This document shows, in pieces, positions 45,298-53,864 of a stretch of 53,864 bases of DNA. Numbering within the stretch: position 1 is the stretch's first letter; the number at the start of each line of letters is the position of its first letter. This stretch comes from Patescibacteria group bacterium (lineage in GTDB: Bacteria; Patescibacteriota; Minisyncoccia; Phycocordibacterales; PALSA-1337): the NCBI GenBank assembly GCA_018970245.1, contig JAGWWT010000006.1, forward strand, positions 1-53,864. Direction: 5' to 3'. Position numbers and translations under genes: made by a program. Under the pieces are notes generated by a model that did not search any database, was not told the origin of the DNA, and saw only the letters and a program-made list of their open reading frames with translations.

Positions 45298-47753
45298 AGT
45301 CTCGGCCCCAACACTTTGACATGGATCTTCATGAATCGAATGGCCACCGGTACATTGGGCTGATTATTCATCAGCACGATTTTGAAGTACTTACAATTTT
45401 TTAATTCAAGATCCTGCGCAGCCCCAGCACCTGGATTATTATGTCCGATAGGAAACCCGTCTTTAGTCATATCGAAAGTGAATGTGCGCACGGCTTTTGG
45501 TTGAAAATCAAGATACACTGCCACATTTAATGTTGGCGTAGTACCATTGATCTCTCCTTGTTTGGTCCCTCCCACACTAAGCCATTTTAATTGCTTATAA
45601 GATGCTGGATCACCAGCATGAAGCCATGGCGTTTCGTAGTAAAAATCAATTGGAATAGTCTCATCTGCCCCCGTGACATCCAACTGCCACACATTCCCTT
45701 GCCCATCCCCAGCGTATATTTGGGCTGGTGCTAATGTTAGGTCTTCAGTTAATGCGGTATAACATTGTGCAGGCTGCGCCGTAGGTCCCGGTGTATCGTG
45801 CCAGAATGTCGCCCGGATCCAATCAAAAACCAAGATGTCATCCCCAGGATTTGCTCTAGCGCACTGGAAATGCATTTGACCTTTTGTCGGGTTGATGAAA
45901 GCTTGTGCTGATCCCATCGCCGCGAAATCATATGCATTCGGTCCGGTCAACCTGGCACGTATAGATGTGTTTTGTGGAAGCAGATTGACGGTATACGCAT
46001 TAACACCCGCGATACCGGAGGCGGACAGAAAATAGATGATTCCGTTATCCGATTCTTCGATGACAAATGGTGAAATAGGACCATACCGACCATTACAAGT
46101 GTTGACTTGAAAGGGTGAGACTGAAGTGTTGCCAGTGAAATTCACAGCATAAAGACTATTGGTCTTGCCGACGTACAAGTAACCATTCCTACCCACGTAA
46201 AGTGATGTGATGACCTGCCCATCAAACACTTCAGGTACATCGATAATGGTCCCATCAAGACCACCTTGGGTTCCCCACACTTGGGGCGCACCTAATGGAC
46301 TGATGTAAATCCTGCTTGGATTAAGAGGGTCCCCGGCCATCACTAGAAATCCGAGCCACGCCACGCCGAATTGGCAACATGGTGCATCGATTTGGCCGGT
46401 AAGATAACCCGGCGCGTCGATACCCAAGGCACCTGTGGTTTGCTGCCAAGTGTTCGGATCCGGAGCGGTGAAAAAACTTACACTATTGATGCTGTTCGGC
46501 GCCGGATTATATCCGGGATACGCCGTCGCCCCATCCGCACTATCAATGTTCGTCGCTACACCTTGACTGGCTGGGACCTGGTAAAAAATTTGGTTGGGAC
46601 CACTGCCGACCTGTGTAGCTGGGGTCTGTGGGTTAAAAGGAGGGGTTAAGAACCATTGTGTCGCGGATGCGACCAGATCATTCCCAAAAATGGCCCCATC
46701 GCCGCCCTTAAAAGGTAGTTGTTGGATTTGAATACTGGATTGCCCACCTGTCGGGACATCTACTGAAAAAATACTTGTCCTTTGTCCACCACTACGGAGT
46801 GTAGTCACCGCCATTACGAGCATAGTCGTAGCATTTCCAGTGATATTAATCGAACCACCAATATTACTCGATGAAACTGCGGCAGCATTCCATGATACTC
46901 TGGTATAAGCCTGGGTGGAGTATTGCAACGGTGAAGCCAATACCATGGAAAGGATGTAATAATTAGCGGTTCCGGCGGTTCCTGATGTTGTGAATGCATT
47001 GACAACGGCAGTCTCCATGTATGTTCCGTTATCAATCCACACAGTCATTCCAATATAAACACCGGAAGCGGCTTGGTTCTGCGTGAAAACAATAGTAGGC
47101 CCGGCCCCACCCACGCCGACGTTTATTCCTTGGATTTGTATTGAAAAATAAGTCCCCTTACCAAGTTTCTGCAGATAGTAGGGAGAAACCCTGTTACCTA
47201 ATAGACCCACCTGTGCAGAGGACCCATCCCACCACACCGGTGGTACTGGTGCATAATTGGTGTTATTACCGGCGAATACGATCAATTGATTTTGGACACT
47301 AGTAAAAAAAGCATAAGTGGCATTTTGCCAATTCAAAAGAGCTAGATTGAAATTCCAAGCCCCATTCGTGTAAACTGCTAGCACAGAATTGCACACAGCC
47401 ACGAGCAACCGGTTCAAAACACCGGATGCTTGTGAGTAGACATATTTGAATAGACCGAGCACAGGTGCGGCGCCGAGATTCGCCCCGATTTGTGTTCGAC
47501 CATTCCTTTTATTGAGGTATCCGTTCCAAAAATCCACATCATGCATTTCCGGACTAGCGAATGGAGCGGCGGCAGCCACGGAGAACGATGCGGCCGGCGC
47601 GCCGGATGTAGCCAAAAGTTGTTCATCTGGTTGGGTAGGATTCCATCCTCGAGCCCCAAAATCAGCCACAAGGATATCACCTTCCGGAAACTTGGCGTCC
47701 GGTAACATATTGAGGTATTGCTGTTCACCGAAAACACCCCCAGGCACTCCCAT
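45294..47753 (-). CDS. Tail stabilisation protein, P22 gp10-like
   Basis: An 819-aa protein; ATG 47753 has GGAGGCTGAG upstream. Almost entirely beta-rich with many repeats of the type found in beta-propeller tail proteins (YVGRNGYLYVGKTNSLYAVN; IYAGDGQGNVWQLDV). The start resembles the gp10-like group of podovirus tail components that sit below the adaptor. It follows the head-tail adaptor in the usual order. The assignment is by length, fold pattern and position. Confidence 0.72.
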   Translation of the reverse strand: MGVPGGVFGEQQYLNMLPDAKFPEGDILVADFGARGWNPTQPDEQLLATSGAPAASFSVAAAAPFASPEMHDVDFWNGYLNKRNGRTQIGANLGAAPVLGLFKYVYSQASGVLNRLLVAVCNSVLAVYTNGAWNFNLALLNWQNATYAFFTSVQNQLIVFAGNNTNYAPVPPVWWDGSSAQVGLLGNRVSPYYLQKLGKGTYFSIQIQGINVGVGGAGPTIVFTQNQAASGVYIGMTVWIDNGTYMETAVVNAFTTSGTAGTANYYILSMVLASPLQYSTQAYTRVSWNAAAVSSSNIGGSINITGNATTMLVMAVTTLRSGGQRTSIFSVDVPTGGQSSIQIQQLPFKGGDGAIFGNDLVASATQWFLTPPFNPQTPATQVGSGPNQIFYQVPASQGVATNIDSADGATAYPGYNPAPNSINSVSFFTAPDPNTWQQTTGALGIDAPGYLTGQIDAPCCQFGVAWLGFLVMAGDPLNPSRIYISPLGAPQVWGTQGGLDGTIIDVPEVFDGQVITSLYVGRNGYLYVGKTNSLYAVNFTGNTSVSPFQVNTCNGRYGPISPFVIEESDNGIIYFLSASGIAGVNAYTVNLLPQNTSIRARLTGPNAYDFAAMGSAQAFINPTKGQMHFQCARANPGDDILVFDWIRATFWHDTPGPTAQPAQCYTALTEDLTLAPAQIYAGDGQGNVWQLDVTGADETIPIDFYYETPWLHAGDPASYKQLKWLSVGGTKQGEINGTTPTLNVAVYLDFQPKAVRTFTFDMTKDGFPIGHNNPGAGAAQDLELKNCKYFKIVLMNNQPNVPVAIRFMKIHVKVLGPRL

Positions 47754-47754
47754 C

Positions 47755-48537
47755 TCAGCCTCCGTAGCTGAAAAGCACCCGGTTAATATCGAGGGCTGAG
47801 GTGAAAGCCCATTCATTCCGGTTGTTCCGCAAATTCGCAAGTGCCTCGGCGAATTTTTGGTTCCTCACCCACATTTCACTGTAACGACGTGATGGGAGGG
47901 TGGGTGCACCGAAAGCATCATCCCACATTTTGTATTGTGGGTCGCCTAAGTAACGGAAAGCATTGCAGATCGCCCGGCTAATGACAAGATCCTGGAACTC
48001 AGGTGGGCAATTCGGAATATCCGTCGGGTTAACGAGCACCAGAGGTCGCTTCAAGTATGGTACATGGACACTATATGCGCCGGTCCCATTCGATGGTGCA
48101 TCCGCGGCAGGGAAAAGATACACCTGGAGATTGTTGTTGCCGGAATAGGCCGCCGGAATATACGTCCACGGTTTCGTGGGGCCATAATTGGTATATTGGC
48201 CTGGGTAATTGGTGATCCACTGGTAGTATTCCGTCGCCCAAAGACGTTGCTGATAGGCCGGAATGGTCATATCTAGAATTTCAGCACAGTCATCTGGCAT
48301 TGTGTACGGTGTCTGCTGCCCGACCACAGTGTTAAAATTATAGCCGTCATAAAACCGCCACCGCCAATCCTTTTCGGTCGCGATCTGGGAGTAAGCGTCG
48401 TTGATGATCTGCTGTAGACGTGTCAAACCAGGGGAATCCTGCCCATCTTGGAGCGTGTTGGGATAGGTGATCCGTTTGACGATTTCAGAAATCTCCTGTT
48501 GCATTTGCAGGAAAGTTTTCTGGTTCGGGAGTGCCAT
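47755..48537 (-). CDS. Head-tail adaptor protein, P22 gp4-like
   Basis: A 260-aa protein starting at ATG 48537, whose codon shares its first base with the previous TAA. The N-terminal helix bundle (MALPNQKTFLQMQQEISEIV, then LTRLQQIINDAYSQIATEKD followed by WRWRF) is like adaptor proteins that bind under the portal. The middle is beta-rich (GQQTPYTMPDDCAEILDMTI) and the end helical. The gp10-like tail protein follows. Position fits. Confidence 0.75.
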   Translation of the reverse strand: MALPNQKTFLQMQQEISEIVKRITYPNTLQDGQDSPGLTRLQQIINDAYSQIATEKDWRWRFYDGYNFNTVVGQQTPYTMPDDCAEILDMTIPAYQQRLWATEYYQWITNYPGQYTNYGPTKPWTYIPAAYSGNNNLQVYLFPAADAPSNGTGAYSVHVPYLKRPLVLVNPTDIPNCPPEFQDLVISRAICNAFRYLGDPQYKMWDDAFGAPTLPSRRYSEMWVRNQKFAEALANLRNNRNEWAFTSALDINRVLFSYGG

Positions 48538-50399
48538 TAGGGGGTCACCGAGGGAGTGGCCGTTGGGCTGATCGTCGCCGTCGGAGAGACCGTCCACGAT
48601 GGACTAATCGTTGGGGTCAACGTGAAAGTCATCGTTCCGGTCATAGTGGGTACCGGCGCGCATTGGTTATTCGTGATAGGTGGTAATTCCAACTGAACGC
48701 TCACGGCCGCCGGTCCATTAGTGGTGGCCTGATAAGTGTTCGCAGTGAATGTCACCGCATTACCACCTATGATGTTTCCAAACACAGAATCCGTCGATGC
48801 CCAGGTCCCATAACCATGCCAATAGCCAAGATTACCGAATCCTGGAGGCCAATTCAACAGTGATTTGGCTCCACTATACACCGACAGCACCGTTCCATTG
48901 ACATATTGCACATTCAATGTAGACGACAAAAATGCGGAGGATACAGTAGAAGCGGTCACAGTCAAGTTGTAGCCTGGAGCGTACTCCGTCCCATCAAATT
49001 GTAGAAACTGTGCCGCGACTACATTGACTGTATCGTAAGTAGGCGAAATCACGGTGATGTAAGGTGCTTCCAATGGTGTTTCCAAATAATTAGTCCAGAT
49101 TTCGAGACCTTCATGCCATTGGTTGGATGGAATCTGCAACGTGGGGTACCAAACCCCAGCCGCTGTCCACATGACATCATCAATCACTGATTGATTGTCA
49201 GTATTGTTTGTAGCCAACACAAGAACATTCGTGCAATTGAAGCAATGATTAGTCTGCGCAGTAAACTGCAACTCCGGAAGGTTAGTCGCAGTCAAAGTTT
49301 CATCTTGCACCATGTAAGGATAGCACGCCGCAGGTGGCGTATATGTTGGTGTAGGAGTTGCGGTCTGTGCTGCAGTGGGTGTAGGAGAGAACGGAGAATT
49401 GATTGTAATACTTCCATCACCAGACAACCATTCATAGATATTTGCACCAGATGCAGTGGATGTCACATAATTTCCTGTGGCGTTAAACCATCCTAGAGAT
49501 GACGAGTAAGACAAAAACACAACGCCAGAACCACCATGACCAGCATCTAATCCATTACGATCTGAATAATAGTTATAGCACCCACCACCACCACCACCAC
49601 CACGGTTATTGAATCCCCATCCAGCAGCGCATGGATTGCATCCGCACCCTGTTTTGGTGGAGTTATACGCACCATTTCCACCGCCCCCTATGCCCCCAGG
49701 AAGCGTCCCAAAACAATTCACAGCGATAGTGTTTCCTGCACCACCACCACCACCGTAATAAACAGTGGCACCACTGATATTAGAAGCGAAACCAAGACCT
49801 CCATTACCCGCATTGGTCCCACCGCCACCGTTCGCGCCACCACCACCACCACCCTCAACACTTTGAGGAACGGCTTCAAATCCATTACCTCCAGGGTTAG
49901 ATGACCCTGGGGTAGGCAATGGTGATGGACAAGTGCCGCCACCATTAGACGAAGAATAGCATGATGCTGGACAATGATACGCAGCGAAACCACCCCCACC
50001 ATTTCCTCCACATCCACCCCCCACACCATCTGTCGCACCGGCACCGCCACCATAAGCCTGATACACATCGAAAAATGAATTTTGCCCTTGTGTATTATGA
50101 ATGACACTTGCCCCAACATGCACAAGGTATGTATTTCCATTCAATAAATAGGGGTGCACATCAAGCACTTGCCCACCACCTCCACCGCCACCGGCCATAG
50201 TCCAATCTTGACCAGCTACACCCGCGCCTCCGCCTCCGCCTCCGCCCACGACAAGCACATGATATTGTGAAGTGGGTGTCAGTGTAGGGGTTTGAGTGAC
50301 ACTGTAAGTCGGGCTTACTGTAAAAGTCGGAGTATCCGTCGGCGTATTCGCCGCGGCGAACCCAGGAAGAAATGCAAAGATCAACCAAATGATTTTCAT
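48537..50399 (-). CDS. Secreted Gly-rich and Thr/Pro-rich protein
   Basis: A 620-aa protein starting at ATG 50399 (ATGA overlap with the gene before; ATG 50405 also possible). It has a signal peptide (MKIIWLIFAFLPGFAAANT), a Thr/Pro linker, a glycine-rich domain of about 270 residues with many Cys (HVLVVGGGGGGGAGVAG; GGGCGGNGGGGFAAY), another linker, a beta-rich domain and a C-terminal Thr/Pro tail. Gly-rich domains of this kind occur in phage adhesins and bacterial surface proteins. It probably acts at the surface. Binding target unknown. Confidence 0.75.
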   Translation of the reverse strand: MKIIWLIFAFLPGFAAANTPTDTPTFTVSPTYSVTQTPTLTPTSQYHVLVVGGGGGGGAGVAGQDWTMAGGGGGGGQVLDVHPYLLNGNTYLVHVGASVIHNTQGQNSFFDVYQAYGGGAGATDGVGGGCGGNGGGGFAAYHCPASCYSSSNGGGTCPSPLPTPGSSNPGGNGFEAVPQSVEGGGGGGANGGGGTNAGNGGLGFASNISGATVYYGGGGGAGNTIAVNCFGTLPGGIGGGGNGAYNSTKTGCGCNPCAAGWGFNNRGGGGGGGCYNYYSDRNGLDAGHGGSGVVFLSYSSSLGWFNATGNYVTSTASGANIYEWLSGDGSITINSPFSPTPTAAQTATPTPTYTPPAACYPYMVQDETLTATNLPELQFTAQTNHCFNCTNVLVLATNNTDNQSVIDDVMWTAAGVWYPTLQIPSNQWHEGLEIWTNYLETPLEAPYITVISPTYDTVNVVAAQFLQFDGTEYAPGYNLTVTASTVSSAFLSSTLNVQYVNGTVLSVYSGAKSLLNWPPGFGNLGYWHGYGTWASTDSVFGNIIGGNAVTFTANTYQATTNGPAAVSVQLELPPITNNQCAPVPTMTGTMTFTLTPTISPSWTVSPTATISPTATPSVTP

Positions 50400-53050
50400 G
50401 GCCACGGCCAGTAGAGGAGGTTAGCGCCAACATTGGGCGTAGGGGTCGGCGTCAATCCGCAATCGAACAACTGCGCCATCGTGCCGGGATAGACACCCAC
50501 CCAGCAAACGCCTTCGTTAGGGTTAGCCGAATCGTTGTAGCTGTCCATGAACAGGTAGGTGTTCCCGTCGTCGGATTTCTCTCCAGGCACAAACGCTGGG
50601 TCTCCGATCTGGTTCGGCGTGACGTAGGCCGGGCTGTCCGACGGCTGGAAGGTATAAGCGTCGTCAGGAACCCAGTTCACTAGGTCGTAGGAGTACGCCT
50701 TCTTAACGTAGCTCGGGGTCGATCCGTAATGGAAGAAGGTCTCCCACCGCTGGCCGTCTTTGAATAGCGTTCGCGTGCCGCCATAGAAACCAGAACCTCC
50801 GTTGCTCAAAAAGTACGGGAGGTTAGCATACGGAGGATTGACCGGGTTGGCGGTCGTCAGGTTGTCCGTGGAGATGAACAACCAAATCGTATCCGTTGGG
50901 AACGGCCCAAAGAATGATCCATTGCCCAAGTCGGCCAAGATATACCAAGTGCTTGTCCCCGGTACATTGTAGAACGCCGCCTGCTGGATGTATTCCGAAT
51001 ATCCAGCATAGAGGCTCACGTTGACCAGGGATGCGGCGGTCACTAAAACCGTTTGACTGATGTAATGGTAGCCGTCATCCGCCGCCGAGGAAGTCCAGTA
51101 GCAATAATTGTTGGTCGTCGAATCCCTGGCGAATAGACGCCAGGAACCGTCCGGCATCTTCACCTCGGTTCCCGCATCCACGCCAGTGGACAGGCCCCCA
51201 GCGCCTCCGCCAATCAAGATCCCATGCCGCGTCACGGCCCCGGTCTTGAACGCCGCGAGGCTTGTCGCCGTAGCAAGACAATCCGTCTCGTAGGTCGGTG
51301 ACCCGCTGGGCAATCCCGCTGTGTAGATCATGTGCCAGAGCCCGTCCGCGTGCTTGGCCGGATAAACGAACGGCATCTGGACCACGCCGAGGTTTGACCC
51401 TCCTCCCGCCGTCTCGTAGGTCATTGTGGCGACCAAGACGGGCGTTTTAGCGGGAGTAACCACAGCCACGCTCGCACACGTCGCCACCGGCGTGAACAGA
51501 GGCGTCGGCGTAGGGTTGACCGTCAGGTATGGCGTGACCGAAGGCACGGGTGTAACACCGCAACCGTCAGTCGTCGCCACACCATTCACATCCTGTCCGG
51601 TCAGCACCCGGATCTGGCAGATGTACCCGGCCACCGGGTTGGAACCGAAGTAGCTCCCAATACTAGCCTTGGAAATAGTGTTCGTCGTGAAATTCACTCC
51701 GTAGCTTGCGCTGATCGTCCCATTGATAATCAAGTAGACGATCCTATTATTGAAAATCCATTTGATGTTGTTCCAAGCATTCAAATTCAGGGCGCCAAAT
51801 GAAGAACTCGGTTGTTGTACCCCAGTGCCGAAAAACACCATCTGGAGCGGGTAAGGGGAATTAAGCTGTATCCCAAAATCTCCGATAGGCTGCTGGAACA
51901 CGGCATTGATGGCACTCAGCGGAGTGGTGTCCGTCATGGCGAAAATCTTTTGGTTTCCGCTCAAAGCGGTGGGATAGTATTCCAGTTCGATTCCGAATGA
52001 CGCGGCATCAGAGATCGCCGCGCATTCCGCCGCGCTGAATTTAACGTAATCCGAGGCATCCCAACCTGACACGCAATAGGTTCCGCCATTTGGGGGAGCA
52101 GGGGAGGTCACGAAGGACAGCCCAGAACCAACCACGGTCATAGGGCCGTTCGGCCCGGCGCTGTTCCAGGAGTTTCCTCCTCCCGGAACAATGTTGGCGA
52201 CGTAGACATCCAGGCTGTTTGGGTTAATGCAAGGCGTGTTCGTGAACGTCGGGGTGATCGTAAACGTAGGCGTGATTGTTGCCGTAGGAGTATTCGTATA
52301 CGTCGATGTAGGCGGAGGACCCGCCTCAATCTCGGCGACAACCTGGATTCCGACTTGGAACCCAGTCCCGGTATAATTGCTGGTGACACTGTACGATCCA
52401 GTCGATGTAGTCGTTTCATTTCCGCCAGCCGCCGCGATGGAATCCGTAGCCTGGTTGATATTCCAGGTGTTATTCACTAAATTAGTGTCCAATGTGATCG
52501 TCGCGCCAGAGGTAGAGGACATACCTCCATTGGACTCAAGCCAAGAATTAGACACAAGCGTAGTCAATGAAGTGGTCTGATTGCCCCCGGAACCAAAAGG
52601 CGTGTTATTCGTGGCTCCAATCGGAGATGATTGATTTACGCCTCCAAGTTCTTTCACTGCACATTGTCCGCTCGACAATATGATCGTGCCGCTATTCTCA
52701 AAAGAGACCACGACATTCCCCGTTGTGCTGGATGCCGGGTTAAGGAGATACCATACAGAAGCGTCCCCATTCGTCGTTCCAGCTCCGGCGTTTCGATCAA
52801 CCGCCAAAGTAAGCGACGAACCGTTCCAAGTCACCCCGGTAACATTGTCATCATGTGTCCCGCTTCCTACGGCGGCCGCCCAAACATCGACGATAATGGC
52901 CGTCTCCGAACCTGTCCCAGTGGTAAAACTTTGTGTCAGCGTACCGCCAGCAACCCCAATCCCCTGAAAAGTCACAGGAGCCACGATGGTTGAAATGGCC
53001 GCGAAGGCGCTGGAAGAAATCGCCAGAAGAACGAACAGCAGTTTCTTCAT
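50396..53050 (-). CDS. Secreted multidomain protein with LamG-like and GH43/32-like beta-propeller parts
   Basis: An 884-aa protein. In order: signal peptide (MKKLLFVLLAISSSAFA), beta domain to about 245, Thr/Pro linker, LamG/jelly-roll-like domain (ASFGIELEYYPTALSGNQKI; NNIKWIFNNRIVYLIINGTI), second linker, then about 330 residues resembling a five-bladed propeller of the GH43/GH32 type (ADGLWHMIYTAG; PDGSWRLFARDS; TWYILADLG; RWETFFHYGS; NTYLFMDSYND). Such propellers bind or cut sugar polymers. It could be a secreted glycan hydrolase or receptor-binding protein. Catalytic acids cannot be fixed by eye. Confidence 0.75.
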   Translation of the reverse strand: MKKLLFVLLAISSSAFAAISTIVAPVTFQGIGVAGGTLTQSFTTGTGSETAIIVDVWAAAVGSGTHDDNVTGVTWNGSSLTLAVDRNAGAGTTNGDASVWYLLNPASSTTGNVVVSFENSGTIILSSGQCAVKELGGVNQSSPIGATNNTPFGSGGNQTTSLTTLVSNSWLESNGGMSSTSGATITLDTNLVNNTWNINQATDSIAAAGGNETTTSTGSYSVTSNYTGTGFQVGIQVVAEIEAGPPPTSTYTNTPTATITPTFTITPTFTNTPCINPNSLDVYVANIVPGGGNSWNSAGPNGPMTVVGSGLSFVTSPAPPNGGTYCVSGWDASDYVKFSAAECAAISDAASFGIELEYYPTALSGNQKIFAMTDTTPLSAINAVFQQPIGDFGIQLNSPYPLQMVFFGTGVQQPSSSFGALNLNAWNNIKWIFNNRIVYLIINGTISASYGVNFTTNTISKASIGSYFGSNPVAGYICQIRVLTGQDVNGVATTDGCGVTPVPSVTPYLTVNPTPTPLFTPVATCASVAVVTPAKTPVLVATMTYETAGGGSNLGVVQMPFVYPAKHADGLWHMIYTAGLPSGSPTYETDCLATATSLAAFKTGAVTRHGILIGGGAGGLSTGVDAGTEVKMPDGSWRLFARDSTTNNYCYWTSSAADDGYHYISQTVLVTAASLVNVSLYAGYSEYIQQAAFYNVPGTSTWYILADLGNGSFFGPFPTDTIWLFISTDNLTTANPVNPPYANLPYFLSNGGSGFYGGTRTLFKDGQRWETFFHYGSTPSYVKKAYSYDLVNWVPDDAYTFQPSDSPAYVTPNQIGDPAFVPGEKSDDGNTYLFMDSYNDSANPNEGVCWVGVYPGTMAQLFDCGLTPTPTPNVGANLLYWPWP

Positions 53051-53406
53051 CGCGCCGCCGGAGTGGGGGTGGCGGTCGCCGTAGGTAATGGCGTCGGTGA
53101 GGCGGTTGGTGAAGGCTTGATTTTACGATCCAAGCGTCGATATTCCCTGGACAGCACTTCAAGCGCGACCGAAGTCGCCTTAGCCTTGGTGTCGAAGTGG
53201 GCATTCACCCGCAGGCGTTGGCCGTTGTTCCAAATGATGAATCCCCATTTGGAATTCTGGAGTTTGAACACCTCAGCGTCCAGCACTCCGGCAGAGGAAG
53301 TAGTGGACGCCACGGTATTCGAGGCATTTGGCATGGGCAATCCCGAGGCCGACCCAACCGCGTGCAGTCCTGTCGAAGTCAGCAAAAACACCAAGAGTAG
53401 TTTCAT
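53047..53406 (-). CDS. Small secreted protein with Thr/Pro tail
   Basis: A 119-aa protein with GAGGTTACT before the ATG and an ATGA overlap with the next gene. It has a signal peptide (MKLLLVFLLTSTGLHA), a small alpha/beta domain (KWGFIIWNNGQRLRVNAHFD) and a Pro/Thr/Ala-rich C-terminal tail (PSPTASPTPLPTATATPTP). The tail resembles the linkers of the neighbouring larger proteins, so it may join a shared surface complex. Function unknown. Confidence 0.72.
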   Translation of the reverse strand: MKLLLVFLLTSTGLHAVGSASGLPMPNASNTVASTTSSAGVLDAEVFKLQNSKWGFIIWNNGQRLRVNAHFDTKAKATSVALEVLSREYRRLDRKIKPSPTASPTPLPTATATPTPAAR

Positions 53407-53413
53407 AGTAACC

Positions 53414-53864
53414 TCAGTTGTCAGTCAGCGTCACGATGACGCCTGTAGGAATATGGTCTATTCCTGTGTTCAAGACATACGGTGGACTGTAGTCCGTTAC
53501 CGAAGCCACGATCCCGTTGTTGAACGTCACTCCGTTGGGCCACCTTCCCACCGGAGCGCCGGACTGGTATCCCGCCGCCGCCGTGATCTGGTTCATGCAC
53601 AAGGTTTCCAGGCAGTTCGCCGGAGAGATAAATCCGGTAGCCACCGTATTGTAGAGCTTGACTTCGATCCCGTACACCAGGGACGGATTGAAGATGTCCA
53701 CGGAATAGATGTGCCCCGGGGACGACTTGACCAACGAAGTCACCGTAGCCGCCGAAGAACCGATGATCGGCATGAGGAACGTGTTCGTTCCAATCCCAGG
53801 GGTCGGCGCAGGGTAAGCCCCGGCAATCAGCGTCGGAGCGGCGGTAAACGTCGCCGTGGGGGTG
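53414..53864 (-). CDS. Secreted lectin-like Thr/Pro-rich protein, C-terminal part
   Basis: C-terminal part of the 518-aa protein that begins at 1189 and crosses the circular join. From 53781 leftward it encodes TFLMPIIGSSAATVTSLVKS and a beta-rich end of about 110 residues (VDIFNPSLVYGIEVKLYNTV) ending with THG-free, polar turns and TLTDN. This end domain follows the Thr/Pro linker and may be the exposed binding part. The window edge truncates it artificially; bases 53782-53864 duplicate 1-83. Confidence 0.8.
   Translation of the reverse strand, partial: TPTATFTAAPTLIAGAYPAPTPGIGTNTFLMPIIGSSAATVTSLVKSSPGHIYSVDIFNPSLVYGIEVKLYNTVATGFISPANCLETLCMNQITAAAGYQSGAPVGRWPNGVTFNNGIVASVTDYSPPYVLNTGIDHIPTGVIVTLTDN
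53782..53864. repeat. Direct repeat of the window ends, right copy
   Basis: Exact copy of bases 1-83. When the copies are merged the circular genome is 53,781 bp and the overlapping gene reads through in frame. Confidence 0.93.

Noticed and set aside
1..53864. Temperate phage or prophage
   Set aside because: No integrase, excisionase, CI-like repressor or attachment-site duplication seen; the 83-bp repeat is a circular overlap.

Overview
The window is one complete tailed-phage genome of 53,781 bp in circular form. The first 83 bases recur exactly as the last 83 (1-83 = 53782-53864), and a 518-codon gene runs in frame through the join, so the ends are an assembly overlap or a circularly permuted chromosome. 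The portal, N4-gp56-type capsid protein, head-tail adaptor, gp10-like tail protein and internal virion proteins suggest a short-tailed (podovirus-type) virion. There is no integrase or recognisable lysogeny repressor, so a lytic life style is likely. The host is unknown. It is probably Gram-negative, from the GH108 endolysin, several Sec-type signal peptides and strong GGAGG-type ribosome sites in high-GC DNA.

Layout: two opposed transcription blocks meet at two non-coding regions. The AT-rich region 10.88-12.06 kb lies between divergent blocks; it holds iteron-like GCTAAGCGC repeats, a long inverted repeat, a terminator and a sigma70-like promoter, and is the best origin candidate. From it the minus strand reads leftward through packaging (small terminase, large terminase), a GroES-like co-chaperonin, portal, scaffold and capsid. 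It then crosses the circular join into secreted Thr/Pro-rich proteins, tail proteins, internal virion proteins, the lysis cassette and one tRNA. The plus strand (12.07-37.12 kb) carries early and middle genes. The blocks converge on a strong hairpin at 37116-37150.

Plus block, in order: small early genes separated by hairpins (12-16 kb); two tandem paralogues, a ribbon-helix-helix protein, primase-helicase, J-domain protein and SprT-like protease (16-21 kb); a possible ssDNA-binding protein, family A DNA polymerase, Cas4-like nuclease, VRR-NUC nuclease and SNF2-type helicase (22-28 kb); a histone-H1-like DNA-binding candidate, a paralogue and a cytosine-5 methyltransferase that share a C-terminal domain, then a Tad2-like anti-Thoeris protein, an Imm5-like protein, a beta-helix repeat protein and a Lar-like anti-restriction protein (28-33.4 kb); and a nucleotide cassette of MazG-like pyrophosphatase, dNMP kinase, thymidylate-synthase-fold enzyme with the dCMP-type Asp, dCMP deaminase and a glycosyltransferase (33.9-36.9 kb).

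That last cassette has the same parts as the T4 pathway for glucosylated hydroxymethylcytosine, so the genome may carry modified cytosine. Other unusual points: a tRNA-CAU with an initiator-like C1-A72 acceptor stem directly after the endolysin stop, a recurring AT-rich promoter type, and at least six signal-peptide proteins, most with Thr/Pro-rich segments, where tail fibres would be expected. All functions are read from sequence by eye; no database search was run.
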